A stretch of DNA of 64,000 bases from Leptospira chreensis (GCF_016919165.1 NZ_JAFFPS010000057.1:62001-126000); one strand, 5' to 3'. Numbered from the stretch's first letter, positions 28,271 to 38,842 are shown. Program-made: numbers and translations. The notes: a model not told the origin generated them from the sequence alone.

Positions 28271-31003
28271 ATGGCCGAGATCATTGTTTGGATCGAACAT
28301 CTTGTTTCCAACATCCCATTACCCATTTTGGAGGTTTGGGGCCGGTTCTCTTTTTTACTCGGATCTATCATTTCGATATTTGCATTCACTGGATTTACCT
28401 TTCGAAACGGAAAAACATTTCGCATTTCTCGTGAGGTTTGGAATTGGAACTTAACTAGTTTCTACTGGTTTCTCATCACCTTTGTTTCCATCTTTCTGAC
28501 TGGGTATTTGGGGAGTTCCATTGTCCTCATCCCGGGAGCACAAACCCTTGAAAGTCTCAAAGACCTCTCTGTTTTTCTTTGTTTGAATTTTTTTGGATAC
28601 CCGGCTCTCCTTGCTGTGCCCTTTGCTTACGGACTTTCCGATTTGATTGAAGGAGTCCCTCCCGAATTTCTCTGGGACTGGTTACCCGGTTACTTTATCA
28701 ATCCCAGTTTGTTTTGGTTGTCCTACCAAATGATAGGTAAGTCACCTGACTTTCGTAAGTTTCGCATATGGGTGTATTATCTTTTATTTGTAATTTTGTT
28801 TTTGATCCTCGAACCTTTTTTGTGGGGGTATTTGTGTTCGGAACAATTTGGTGCCGAAATCTCTTACCATACAATTAGTTCGGCCCTACTATTCACAACG
28901 GGAATCACTTGGATTTTAGCTCCTTTCGCCATGGTGTTTGTTTTCCCGCTGGTAAGAAGGTTGGGATTTTTTTGGGCTGAGGTTCCAGACCAAGTCAAAG
29001 AAGTCACCCTTTCAGAACCAATCACCATTTGGAAGTCGGGACCAGACGAATTCGAAACCTTACAACCCGACTTAGAAATACGGACAGGTATTTCGTTACA
29101 ACTTTTCATAGTGACACCTTTCGTCTGTTTGGTTTTATTTTTGGTGGGTGTCACCGCTTACGTAACATTAAAAAATGCAGAAGGGTCTGCCTACCAGATG
29201 GTGGAAGTTTTACATAGACAATGGTCCAAAAATATCAACCTGAGTTTGGATCGGTATTTATCTGAGATAGCCATCTCTTCTAAAAAAAGTTATGATACGC
29301 CTGGACTCATTGAAGTTCTGGATGTTTCCAAAGTTAATACTCATGGTCGTGTATTTTTACTGGATGAACATTTGAATCCATTGGCCTCTTTATCTTCTGA
29401 GGTTGGTAAAACAAGATTACTCGAAACAGTCAGAGTGGAACTAAAGAAACTCGGTAACGAAATTAATACTTCAGAAAAAAGATTTAGTTTTGCCATTGTC
29501 ACAAGAAAACCACTCTCTCGCGAGAACTGGAATGCGATGGTCACCATCTATACCCATCCTAACTTAAAAGAAAAAACATACCTCATTACTTTGTTTCCAT
29601 ATTCTTTTTATTTGAGTGGCGTGATTTCCGGAAATAGTGAATCGGCTATGGTTTTTGCTTGGGCGATTCTTCTCAGTTTGGTCCTGGCCATTGTGGTTGC
29701 AGAGTTTGTGACAAGACCTGTCCTCTCTTTTGCCAAAGCATCGAAATCACTCGCTCGCGGTGATTGGGACATTCCGGTGGGTGAGAGTATGATTGCCGAA
29801 CTCAAAGACCTGTCAGAAGCCTTACGTTTTATGTCTTCGGAGCTCAAACAAAGTTTCAAACGTGTGGAAGAAAGCCAACGTTTGGTGATGGAAACCAATT
29901 CTAATTTAGAAGAAAAAATTGGGCAAAGGACGGAAGCTCTCATCGAAAGCAATCGTAGTCTTGTCGAGATGATTGAGACAAAAGAAAAAATCCTAATCGA
30001 TTTACATAAAACACAAACCCAACTTCTTATGAGCGAAAAATTGGCTGCTCTCGGTCAATTTGCTGCTGGGATCACACATGAATTGAATACTCCCCTGGGT
30101 GCGATTACATCCAGTGTGCGGGCTATGTCAGAAATCATAAAAAATGATATCATCAATCTGCCTGATTTTTTAGAATCTTTGAATCTTTCGGAAAGAGAAG
30201 ACTTTCGTCACCTATTACAGATGGGTGTATCTTTTGGTTCTCGTAATTCCGGTTTACTCAGTCGTGCGGAAAAAAAAGAACGATTGGGAATTTTAAATTC
30301 CCATCAAATCGAAAATCCAGAAGAGATCATTGAAGATTTGACTTCTCTTGGTATTTTACAATTAGAAGATCCACTTTTAAAAATTTTGAAAAAACCAAAG
30401 TCTGGAATTATATTACAAAACGTACTTATTTTGGGGAGTTTGTATCGTTTGGTTTATATTGTACAAACAGCTACAGAAAAAGCCTCTCATGTTGTGAATG
30501 CACTCAAACATTATTTATACACTGATCGTTCGGAAACAGAAACAAATTTTCAAAATGTTCATATCCCTACAGAACTCGATTCTATTCTTACCTTATACCA
30601 AACAAAAATTAAAAACGATGTGGAAATTACCAAGTTTTATACAACAGCTGATTATTGTTTGGCGGAAAGAGATAAACTCAATCAAGTTAGCATCAAAATC
30701 ATAAACAAAGCCTTACAAGCAATTCACTATAAGTGAAAAATAAAAATCTCTGTGACTTCCAATACAAATTTTGTGATCACTGCTATCCATGATACAGGAA
30801 AAGGGATTGCCCCTGAAATTCACGATAAGATCTTCTTACCTTTTTTCACTACAAAAAAACATGGCGAAGGCATTGGGCTTGGGCTTGACATTTGTAAACA
30901 AATCGTAGAAAAAATGAAGGGTACCATAGAATTTTCGTCAGATGATATGGGTACGGAATTTAGAGTTTATTTGCCAAAAGCACAAGAAGGGGAAAGAGAT
31001 TGA
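28271..31003 (+). pseudogene. Membrane histidine kinase interrupted by an in-frame TGA in its ATPase domain
   Basis: The reading frame runs from ATG 28271 to TGA 30734-30736 (821 codons) and continues in the same frame to 31003, so the full product would be 909 residues without the stop. It has about six N-terminal helices (1-235), an extracytoplasmic segment between helices near 275 and 460, HAMP (about 480-535), a coiled coil and HisKA with His603 in ITHELNTPLG. The N-box region INKALQAIHYK comes just before the stop. The G boxes HDTGKGIAP and GEGIGLGLDICKQ lie after it. A single GGA-to-TGA change would explain the break. The truncated product lacks ATP binding, so it should be inactive unless there is readthrough. 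A receiver gene follows by overlap. Confidence 0.88.
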
Positions 31004-31416
31004 ATATTACGCAGCTACAACATGAGAAAAACGCAATCCTATGTGTGGATGACGAGCCTATTCTTCTTCTTTCCCTCGTACAAGAACTAAAACGCGAGAT
31101 TGGTGGGAGTTACACGTACGAAACTGCCCAAAATCCCGAAGAAGCAATGGAAGTCATCGATGATCTTTGTAGTTCGGGAGTGGAAGTCATTCTCATCCTG
31201 TCGGATTGGCTCATGCCGGGAATGCGGGGCGATGAGTTTCTCATCCAGGTTCACCAAAAATACCCACAAATTAAGTCCATCCTCATCTCGGGTCATGCTG
31301 ATCGCGATGCCATCAACCGTGTCAAAGAAGAGGCAAAAACCTACGCTATTTTTTCCAAACCTTGGAATACCAGAGAACTACTAGATGCCGTTCGTTTCTG
31401 TTGCAATTTGACCTAA
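31000..31416 (+). CDS. Stand-alone receiver-domain response regulator
   Basis: The 138-residue protein is a single REC domain: acidic pocket VDDEP, phospho-acceptor Asp69 in [12 protein letters not shown], Thr/Ser position ISGHAD and Lys in FSKPW. There is no output domain, so it acts by protein contact or phosphorelay. The FSKPW motif and LMPGM are common in receivers paired with hybrid-type kinases. The TTG start at 31000 overlaps the kinase stop (TTGA), so the two are coupled; with the kinase broken, this regulator may be left without its phosphodonor. Confidence 0.85.
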   Translation: MNITQLQHEKNAILCVDDEPILLLSLVQELKREIGGSYTYETAQNPEEAMEVIDDLCSSGVEVILILSDWLMPGMRGDEFLIQVHQKYPQIKSILISGHADRDAINRVKEEAKTYAIFSKPWNTRELLDAVRFCCNLT

Positions 31417-31437
31417 GTCCCATTTTCTGGACTTAAG

Positions 31438-31713
31438 GTGCGTACCATCTACATCCGCAAACTCCGATTTGAAGAAGCTCGTATCAAACTCGAGCGGGAA
31501 CTCCATGATGCTTTTATGGACGGGGAATCCTATGTAGAGATCTTACATGGAATTGGCGAAGGAATCCTTCGGCGAATGGCGATTGACTACGTAGCGACTT
31601 GCGATTTTCTGAAATTAGTGGAGACCGATCCGATGTTTCGGTCCAACCCGGGCGCAACGATTGTGGAAATTCTCGCTCCGTCCAAAGAATACATCAAACG
31701 ATTGAAATCATGA
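31438..31713 (+). CDS. Small Smr (MutS-related) domain protein
   Basis: The 91 residues make a single Smr domain: helix RFEEARIKLERELHDAFMDG, then YVEILHGIGEGILRR, matching the HGxGxGxLR signature, and a TIVEIL strand. Stand-alone Smr proteins are usually RNA or DNA nucleases or binders, for instance in ribosome rescue or repair. The start is GTG at 31438 after an ACTTAAG stretch with no strong ribosome site. Its stop overlaps the cimA start as ATGA. The exact role here is unknown. Confidence 0.82.
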   Translation: MRTIYIRKLRFEEARIKLERELHDAFMDGESYVEILHGIGEGILRRMAIDYVATCDFLKLVETDPMFRSNPGATIVEILAPSKEYIKRLKS

Positions 31714-33245
31714 CTGAATTAAACCATTCTATAGAAATCCTGGACGTCACTTTGCGAGACGGGGAACAAACCAATGGTGTGTCTTTTTCTTGGCAGCAAA
31801 AACTCAATATCACCAAACATCTATTAAAAGACTTAAAAACCGATCGAGTGGAAATCGCCAGTGCTCGTGTATCTCCCGGTGAATTTGAAGCTGTAAAAAA
31901 AATTGTAGATTGGGCCAAGTCGGAAGGGCTTCAGAACCGGATTGAAATTTTAGGATTTGTTGATTATGATAAAACCGTAGAATGGATGAAGGGAACGGGA
32001 GTTCGAGTCCTTAACCTTTTGACAAAAGGGTCACTCAATCATCTAACAAACCAACTACGAAAAACTCCAACAGAACATTTCTCTGACATCCAAAAAACTG
32101 TAGAATACGCTGCGGCCGCAGGAATTACAGTGAATGTTTATTTAGAAGATTGGTCCAATGGATACACTCATTCCCGCGATTATGTTTTAGAATATTTGAG
32201 TGTTGTCTCCAAATTTCCTGTCAGCCGATTTTATTTAGCTGATACACTCGGTGTATTGTCACCCCGAGAAGTGCGAACTGCTATCACTGACTTAGTAAAA
32301 GAATTCCCCAAACTTTGGTTTGAGTTTCATGGCCATAATGATTATGATTTGGCCGTTGCCAATTGTTTGGAAGCCGTAGAGGCTGGGGTTCGTGGCCTTC
32401 ATGTGGCTGTGAATGGACTGGGGGAAAGGGCCGGAAACTCACCCTTAGAAGCTGTGGTCACGGCTTTGCATGACAAAACAAAATATCGAACTTCCGTTGT
32501 CGAAAGAGAAATCACCAATGCCTCAAGGCTTGTGGAAGTTTTTTCCGGCAAACGAATTTCAGACAATCGTCCAATTGTGGGGGAAGATGTTTTCACACAA
32601 ACAGCAGGGGTTCATGCTGATGGTGACAAAAAAGGAAATTTATATGCCAATCCCATTTTGCCAGAAAGGTTTGGGCGATCCCGAGTATACGCATTAGGGA
32701 AGTTAGCTGGTAAGGCCAGTATCACAGAGAACTTAAAGCAGTTGGGAATGGTTCTTTCACCCGAAATTGAAAAAAAAGTTTTGGAACGAGTGATTGAACT
32801 GGGGGATCAAAATAAGACCGTCACCAAAGAAGATTTACCTTATATCATCTCTGACATTACTGGGGAAAATTTGGAAGCCAGTTTCCGGATCGAAACCTGC
32901 ACTGTGACCAGTGGAATTGGTGTGAAACCCAAAGCCGAAGTAAAGGTCAATTACCAAGGAAAGTATTTTGAAGCCAGTGGATTTGGTGATGGTGGATACG
33001 ATGCCTTTATGAATGCCCTTGGTAAAATTTTAAAAGAATTGAATATTCAAATTCCCAAACTTTATGACTATGAAGTGAGGATTCCTCCCGGTGGCAATAC
33101 CAATGCCCTTGTCGAAACTGTGATTACTTGGAAAGGGGAGGGAGATACCCATCCCATCCGCACGATAGGAATCGACTCTGACCAACAAGTGGCTGCCGTT
33201 AAAGCCACGGAACGATTGTTACATATTTTACTCGGAAACGTATGA
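31710..33245 (+). CDS. cimA: CimA, (R)-citramalate synthase
   Basis: The 511-residue enzyme condenses pyruvate and acetyl-CoA to citramalate, opening the threonine-independent isoleucine pathway known in Leptospira. The N-terminal barrel has LDVTLRDGEQT with Arg16 and Asp17. Zn ligands His207 and His209 are in FEFHGHNDYD. The C-terminal LeuA-type regulatory domain runs from about 390 (isoleucine feedback). Numbering of these residues equals that of the characterised L. interrogans enzyme as I recall it. The closely related alternative, LeuA, is less likely given this match. The start ATG 31710 overlaps the Smr stop; the frame is open upstream to 31599, but that would lie inside the Smr gene. 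Confidence 0.93.
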   Translation: MTELNHSIEILDVTLRDGEQTNGVSFSWQQKLNITKHLLKDLKTDRVEIASARVSPGEFEAVKKIVDWAKSEGLQNRIEILGFVDYDKTVEWMKGTGVRVLNLLTKGSLNHLTNQLRKTPTEHFSDIQKTVEYAAAAGITVNVYLEDWSNGYTHSRDYVLEYLSVVSKFPVSRFYLADTLGVLSPREVRTAITDLVKEFPKLWFEFHGHNDYDLAVANCLEAVEAGVRGLHVAVNGLGERAGNSPLEAVVTALHDKTKYRTSVVEREITNASRLVEVFSGKRISDNRPIVGEDVFTQTAGVHADGDKKGNLYANPILPERFGRSRVYALGKLAGKASITENLKQLGMVLSPEIEKKVLERVIELGDQNKTVTKEDLPYIISDITGENLEASFRIETCTVTSGIGVKPKAEVKVNYQGKYFEASGFGDGGYDAFMNALGKILKELNIQIPKLYDYEVRIPPGGNTNALVETVITWKGEGDTHPIRTIGIDSDQQVAAVKATERLLHILLGNV

Positions 33246-33808
33246 TTCATTTTCTCATTGTTGGCCTTGGAAATCCAGGGGATAAATACAAAAACACACG
33301 CCATAACATTGGTTTTATGATTCTTGATGCACTGGCTGCAAGTTTCAGTGTTTCGTTTAAAGATTCAAAAAAATATTTAGATACCACATATACAGGGGAA
33401 GGGGACAAAATTCACCTTCTCAAACCCATGGAATTTATGAATCTTTCTGGGAAAGCCACACAAACCCTTGCCAATTTATATAAAATCCCTCCCTCACAAA
33501 TTCTTGTGATCCAAGATGAAGTGGATCTACCTTTTGGTAAGATAAAAAATAAAATTGGCGGCGGAACGGCGGGCCACAACGGACTAAAGGATATAGTCGC
33601 AAAACTGGGTTCTCAAGACTTTCACCGATTGCGGTTTGGTGTAGGGAAACCAGAAAAGGGTGGGATGGAAGTGGCAGATTTTGTTTTGCAAAATTTTAAT
33701 TCCGAAGAACGAAACAGTTTGGATACGCTCATCAAAGAATCCATTACCAAAGTAGAAGATTGGATCCGAACCAACCGAATTCTCATTCGAAAAGAAAATG
33801 GAGCTTAA
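33242..33808 (+). CDS. pth: Peptidyl-tRNA hydrolase
   Basis: The 188-residue protein matches Pth1: GLGNPGDKYKNTRHNIGF with catalytic His21, then KPMEFMNLSG, the IQDEVDLPFGKIK loop and GTAGHNGLKDI. It frees tRNA from peptidyl-tRNA that has dropped off ribosomes. Start ATG 33242 overlaps the cimA stop by 4 bases (ATGA). Length and all motifs are normal. Confidence 0.96.
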   Translation: MIHFLIVGLGNPGDKYKNTRHNIGFMILDALAASFSVSFKDSKKYLDTTYTGEGDKIHLLKPMEFMNLSGKATQTLANLYKIPPSQILVIQDEVDLPFGKIKNKIGGGTAGHNGLKDIVAKLGSQDFHRLRFGVGKPEKGGMEVADFVLQNFNSEERNSLDTLIKESITKVEDWIRTNRILIRKENGA

Positions 33809-33861
33809 AGGTTATCATTTCCTCAGTAGGCAAACCTAACGAAAGTTAAAATCAGATTTTT

Positions 33862-34446
33862 ATGACAAAAGAAAAAGAAACTTCCATCAACCTTCGCAAC
33901 CTCATCTTCCAAACCATCCTTTCTATTGTTCTTGTGCTTGTGATTGTTTTCGGATTGGCCTTTTTCTTTCGCAAAGAACTTCTTGGATTTAGCGAACACT
34001 TTGTTCGCATTTTTGGATATTGGGGGCTTTTTGTTGGAATGATCTTTTCAGATAGCCTTCCTGCCTTTGTTCCGCCCGATGCTTTCTTGATGCTTGCCAT
34101 CACTGGAGAAATGGACCCGTTATTCACCATTCTTTCTATGTCCATTGGAAGTATCATCGGTGGGTCTCTCGCTTATTTTATTGGATTGTATCTCATTCCG
34201 AAATTCCATTTGGGAAGACAGATGGTTTTGCATTACGAAGACAAACTCCTTCCTTACCTTCGTAAATATGGATTTGGAGCCGTGGTTTTAAGTGCTCTCA
34301 CACCCATCCCGTATTCTTGGATGGCTTATACGGTGGGAACATTTAAGATGCGTTATTCTTTGTTTTTACTTGGTTCCCTATTTCGTTTTGTGCGAGTCAC
34401 TGTTTATTTTTACGCCATGTATCTGGGATGGATCACGGGGGGATAG
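33862..34446 (+). CDS. DedA/VTT-family membrane protein
   Basis: The 194-residue protein has about five hydrophobic helices and VTT (SNARE-associated Golgi) domain features: FSDSLPAFVPPDAFLMLA, a GSIIGGSLAYFIG motif and the ALTPIPYSWMAYTVG segment with conserved Pro and Gly. DedA proteins are lipid scramblase/undecaprenyl-phosphate or proton-dependent transport-related membrane proteins; the precise substrate is not visible. It starts 53 bases after pth and its stop abuts the next ATG (TAGATG). Confidence 0.85.
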   Translation: MTKEKETSINLRNLIFQTILSIVLVLVIVFGLAFFFRKELLGFSEHFVRIFGYWGLFVGMIFSDSLPAFVPPDAFLMLAITGEMDPLFTILSMSIGSIIGGSLAYFIGLYLIPKFHLGRQMVLHYEDKLLPYLRKYGFGAVVLSALTPIPYSWMAYTVGTFKMRYSLFLLGSLFRFVRVTVYFYAMYLGWITGG

Positions 34447-34668
34447 ATGTCAGAAGAACGTTTGTTTCCAAGGTCTGTGGATGAAGTGATCTTAGAGAAG
34501 GTCAGGTTTTTCTTTTTACCGGACAGAACGGCTGCCTTTGTTAAAAATTTGGTAGATGGAAAGGTGTCGGAGCGGTCACTCATTTGTTGTAATTCTGGTT
34601 GTGATGTTTGTAATGAAACCATATATAATTGTTATATGGCCGTAAAAAAAGAACTGGAAAAAACTTAA
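34447..34668 (+). CDS. Small Cys-rich protein of unknown function
   Basis: The 73-residue protein begins directly after the DedA-family stop and ends just before rarA. It has a charged N-terminal half and a Cys cluster, CCNSGCDVCNETIYNC, with five cysteines in 16 residues, suggesting a metal site or Fe-S/zinc knuckle. I do not recognise a family. Its tight packing between two real genes (0 and 1 base gaps) supports that it is expressed. Alternatively it could be a divergent redox partner of the DedA-family protein. Confidence 0.65.
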   Translation: MSEERLFPRSVDEVILEKVRFFFLPDRTAAFVKNLVDGKVSERSLICCNSGCDVCNETIYNCYMAVKKELEKT

Positions 34669-34669
34669 G

Positions 34670-35929
34670 GTGGATTCCCTCTTTTCCCAAAACAAACAAG
34701 TTCCCTTAGCCCATGCGGTGCGACCGAAAAATTGGTCTGAGTTTGTGGGCCAAAACCAAGTAGTCCAATCTCTCAAATCCATTCCGAAACCCACCTCCAT
34801 TCTGTTTTACGGTCCCCCGGGATCAGGGAAAACCACTTTGGCCCATCTTCTCACACAAACTTGGAGTTTGGAAAAACGTTATTTGAGTTGTGTGACGAGT
34901 GGTCTAAAAGAAGTGCGAGAAGTTTTGGATGAAGCCAAACGCCGAGGAACCATTGTTTTGTTTTTAGATGAGATCCATAGGTTTTCTTCTTCACAACAAG
35001 ATGCACTTCTCTCTGCTGTAGAAGAAGGGGAGATCATTTTAATCGCTGCGACCACAGAAAACCCTAGTTTTCGTGTGAATAAAGCCCTCCTTTCGCGAAT
35101 GCTTGTTTACAGGCTCACTTCTCTTTCTGAAGCAGATGAAAATTTTATCTTTGAATCTTGTCTGGCCAAACTAAACCACAAACGAACTTTTCCTGAGGAT
35201 TTAAAGAAAGAACTCTTCCGCAGAAGTTCAGGAGATGCTAGAAAACTCCTCGGGTATTTGGAACGAATTCTTAATGCCACAGAAGAAACAGATCAGATCA
35301 CAGAAACTAAGTTGGCTGAGATTTTAGGGGAGAATGTTATCTTTTATGATAAGAATAGTGAAAGCCATTATGATATCATCTCTGCTTTTATTAAATCCCT
35401 TCGCGGGAGTGATCCGGATGCTGCTTTATTTTATTTAGCTTTGATGATTGAAGGGGGAGAAGATCCACTTTTTATCGCCAGACGACTTGTGATTTTTGCC
35501 AGTGAAGATGTGGGAAATGCCAGTGTCCATGCCCTTCCCCTTGCGATTGCTACTTGGCAGGCAGTAGAGCGAGTAGGCATGCCAGAAGGAAGGATTCCTT
35601 TGGGACAATGCACTACTTTCCTTGCTTCGGCTCCGAAGTCTAATGCTAGTTATTTGGCGATTGATAAAGCATTACAACTCGTTCGGGAAAGAAAAAGAGA
35701 ATTCCAAATCCCAAACCATTTACGAAATGCACCCACAGCCACTCATAAGAAAGAAGGGGCTGGCAAAGATTATAATTATCCCCATGACTATCCAGATCAT
35801 TTTGTTCGGGAAAAATACTTTCCTGATTCCTTTTATCCCGCGCCACCTCAGTTCTATGAACCCACAAACCAAGGAATGGAAAAAAACTTAAAAGACCAGT
35901 TGCGAAAACTTTGGGGCGATTCAAAATAA
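34670..35929 (+). CDS. rarA: RarA/MgsA-type AAA+ ATPase (replication-associated recombination protein)
   Basis: The 419-residue clamp-loader-like ATPase has Walker A GPPGSGKT at 48-55, Walker B FLDEIHRF at about 97-104, sensor 1 AATTENPSF and a C-terminal tetramerisation domain with the RarA signature FASEDVGNA, then KDYNYPHDYPDHF. RarA acts at stalled replication forks. The start is GTG 34670, one base after the previous stop. Downstream it converges with the SpoIIE gene with a 46-base gap. Confidence 0.95.
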   Translation: MDSLFSQNKQVPLAHAVRPKNWSEFVGQNQVVQSLKSIPKPTSILFYGPPGSGKTTLAHLLTQTWSLEKRYLSCVTSGLKEVREVLDEAKRRGTIVLFLDEIHRFSSSQQDALLSAVEEGEIILIAATTENPSFRVNKALLSRMLVYRLTSLSEADENFIFESCLAKLNHKRTFPEDLKKELFRRSSGDARKLLGYLERILNATEETDQITETKLAEILGENVIFYDKNSESHYDIISAFIKSLRGSDPDAALFYLALMIEGGEDPLFIARRLVIFASEDVGNASVHALPLAIATWQAVERVGMPEGRIPLGQCTTFLASAPKSNASYLAIDKALQLVRERKREFQIPNHLRNAPTATHKKEGAGKDYNYPHDYPDHFVREKYFPDSFYPAPPQFYEPTNQGMEKNLKDQLRKLWGDSK

Positions 35930-35975
35930 AATTCTTTTGTATACTTTTATTAAACTCGTTTCTTCGTTTCTGAAC

Positions 35976-38361
35976 TCATTCCAGTAAAACTTTTTTCTTT
36001 TGTTTGGCATAGACATGTTCAATTCGAGTCATATATTTTTCCAATTTCTCTAATTGGGTTTTATCATTTGTGGATTCGATAGCAAAGTTTAAAAATTCCT
36101 TAGCCTTTTCAAAGTCTCCTTTTTTGCCATAGAGAACTGCCAAATGGGTTGTGTTCTTTAGGTGTTGTGGTTCCCGAAGGATGAGTCTTTCCGAATATTC
36201 AATTGCCTTATTGATCTTTCCTAATTTTTGATACGCAAATGATAAAGATAAGAGGATATGATTACTATCTGCTTTTAAAGACAAATACTCTTCTCCGTAT
36301 TTGACAGCTTGTTCATATTCATGATTAGCAATTCGAAACTTCACCAAACTTTGTAATACTTCCAAATTACGATGGTTTAGTTCATAAGCACTTTCCAAAA
36401 GAATTTGGGCCGCATTCAAATTCCCTTTTCGAATCTCTTGTTTGAACTGGGAAATATGTTCTAATCCTTCACCGTTTGTGAATGGTTCCCGCTCTGATTC
36501 TGGAGTGAATTCCAATCGGAAAAGGGATAAGTCATCTGTAAGGTCACCAGTTTGTTGGATGGACCGAACAATTCCTGAAAGTTCTCCTTCTTTTCTTCTC
36601 ACATGTTCTAAAAATAATGTTTCATCTGTATTTAGGAAATGGTCTCCACTGCAGGCACCATGAACCAAGATATCATCTTTTCCATCCGATCCACCAAGTA
36701 GAATGTCCCCTTTTTGTAATTGGAAGGTATTGATGGCAAACCGATCCTGAGGAAGGGTGGCACCGATTTTGAGGTAACTGTATTTTGTTTTGATAAAACT
36801 TGCGATTCCATCTCTATATAAAACTAATTGAGGATGTTCTGCATTGACAAAGTATAATAATCCAGACTCATCTTCCACCAAACCAAGAATTAACGAAACA
36901 AGCATAGTATAATCAAAACTTTCGAAAGTTTTGTTTAATTCATCGAATACTTCGCGTAACCACTGTTCAGGATATTTGGTTTGGTATTCCTCTCTGTTTT
37001 TTGTTCTTTCGATGATGGATCGAAATACAGCTCCGAGGACAAGGGCTCCTGGGGCACCCTGAAGAGATTTTCCCATGGCATCGGCGTTGATAAATACAGT
37101 ATGTTTTTTTCCGCGTAAGATGACAGTATGAGCTACACAAAGGTCGCCTCCAATTTCTCCATGTTTCCCTTGGAAGGAAAATTCCTTTTTCTGTTTGGTT
37201 AAAAATTCAATTTTAACATTGGAACTTTCAATGGTCGTTCCCCTTAAAGGTTTTACGAGTAGGGAAGTTAAATAATAATCCCCGTCTTGGTGGAGTTTGA
37301 TCCTTTTGATTTCTTCAGCTGCTTCTCTTTTTTCAATTTCATGGGCTATACTCCTACTCATCACCTCAATCACTTCGATAAAATGATTTTCGATAGGCAT
37401 TCCTCCAATTTCTTCAGAAAAAAATCCAATAGATCCTTCCACTTTCCCATCAATCAAAATGGGAACCTCGATGGACTTTACAAATCCATATTCCTTAAAC
37501 AACGCCGTCTTTTGTAGGTTGTCTTCTGAAGAAAAAATATCTTCATACACTTCTGTTTTTTTTGTTTGGTTGGCTTTCGAAAAAAACGTATCAACAATTC
37601 GTAGTGTCTCTCCCGCTTTGAGTTCTTTGGAGTCACCTTCTATCTGTACGATTTTATATTTATCTTGGTTGATTTGGCTAATGATTCCCACGGGAAAATG
37701 GAACAACTGCAATCCAGTTTTGAGATAACCGGAAAATAAATCTTCAATGGAATCAAAATGAGAAGTTGTGAGTCTATGAATTTCTTTTAAAGCGTAACTC
37801 AGTGCGTAAACAGATTCAATAGCATGGGAAATGTATGTATCTGATTTTCGTCTTTCTAATTCCTGGGCAGTTCGTACAGAGAGTAATTCCAAAATTCGAA
37901 TCAATCGGTCCAGATGAGGGATATGTTTGCGATTGAGAATCGCCACAACCCCGATGACTTCTCCTGATCTGGATTTCAATGGATATCCTAAATAATGATT
38001 TCCTTTGATGGGTAACACCGATTGAAATCCGGGATAACCTTCTTCCAGGTCTGTGGTGTGGTAGTAAGTTTTTGTTTCGATCACCTCAGAACAAGGGGCA
38101 ATTTTCCCATTGTAGGTTTTGTGTGGCCGAAAGATCCCCTAAATGTACCAAGGCTAAGGTTTGGAACTGGGACGTATCTTTTTTCCATTCTGCGATCCAA
38201 ACAGCTGATAGGTGGAAAACATGGGCGAGCCGTAACACTCGGGTTTGGAAAAAATCTCCAGAAGGGGGAGAAAGAACCAAAGAGGAGAATGATTCCAAAA
38301 TCTCATGTGATTCTCTGGAAATTTCGTAGGGGTTGTAACTGGGTCTCGTTTCTGTAAACAT
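35976..38361 (-). pseudogene. GAF / SpoIIE-phosphatase / TPR signalling protein with a frameshift near the N terminus
   Basis: A full-length product would have about 794 residues if one base is removed. The 5' part reads from ATG 38361 (MFTETRPSY, preceded by an AAGGAG ribosome site 11 bases upstream) and meets TGA at 38086. The rest reads in another frame, open through APCSEVIETKTYY to 35976. The two parts join inside the first GAF domain at the minus-strand run GGGAAAA (about 38105-38115). After a second GAF (about 230-390) come a PP2C/SpoIIE domain (GEIGGDLC, ADAMGKSLQG, GGSDGKDD) and C-terminal TPR repeats. Such proteins dephosphorylate anti-sigma-factor antagonists in stress signalling. 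The downstream frame could start at GTG 38084, but would lack part of the GAF domain. Confidence 0.85.
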
Positions 38362-38842
38362 AGTCTGTTTCACTCCTTTCTTTTTAGCAAAGGAATCAGA
38401 GAGCATCCTGACAAGGATGATTTCGTTATTACGGATGAATAGTTCGTTATAGCGTATATTCGTTTATATAAAATGCAAAGATTCTAATATGGAAGATCGA
38501 GAAGTTTGGGGTTGGATAGGCTATACTGGTTGGTTCTTACATTTAGATGCGGTTTGTGTTCTGAGAAACCAATGACAGGTAGTGATTTCAGGGACAAAGC
38601 TAGTAGATTGGAATTGGGAAAGGCAGTTACTTTTTTCAGTGAATTTCCTTTTCCAATCGCTTTCGAAGTCTCCTTACTTTTCTTTTTCAGGAGTTGAGAA
38701 AAGTGACTCAAGAGAAATTGCGATCGGCAATCCTTTGAGAGCCATTCTCAAATAACCGCCATTTTCTTATCTAAATTGAGAAAACTCACTCGAAAAGAAT
38801 CTCGTCTTGACAATTCAAAATAAGGATGAGATCATTCAAGGA
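38362..38842. other. Gene-free region between the SpoIIE gene and nuoA (481 bases)
   Basis: It must hold the divergent promoters for the SpoIIE protein and the complex I operon. I see an inverted repeat at 38606-38658, including the CAGTTAC element shared with 19450-19466, and AT-rich DNA at 38440-38480. No convincing small gene is present; the open frames here have no family resemblance or ribosome site. Confidence 0.6.
38606..38658. other. Imperfect inverted repeat in the nuo upstream region
   Basis: The outer arms GATTGGAA (38606-38613) and TTCCAATC (38651-38658) pair over 8 bases. After a small internal loop, GGAAA (38617-38621) pairs with TTTCC (38644-38648). The loop carries CAGTTACTTTTTTCAGT (38624-38640), which matches 16 of 17 bases of the right half of the hairpin near 19450. 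It may be a leader hairpin of the nuo transcript or a small dispersed repeat. Confidence 0.45.

Noticed and set aside
31599..31709. In-frame extension upstream of cimA
   Set aside because: It lies inside the Smr gene, and the conserved N terminus and ATGA overlap fit the ATG at 31710.
38484..38711. 75-codon minus-strand open frame before nuoA
   Set aside because: It has no family resemblance or ribosome site and overlaps the inverted repeat region.
38807..38812. TTGACA as a -35 box or TTG as the nuoA start
   Set aside because: No matching -10 lies 16-18 bases downstream, and the TTG lacks a ribosome site; ATG 38843 gives the expected NuoA N terminus.
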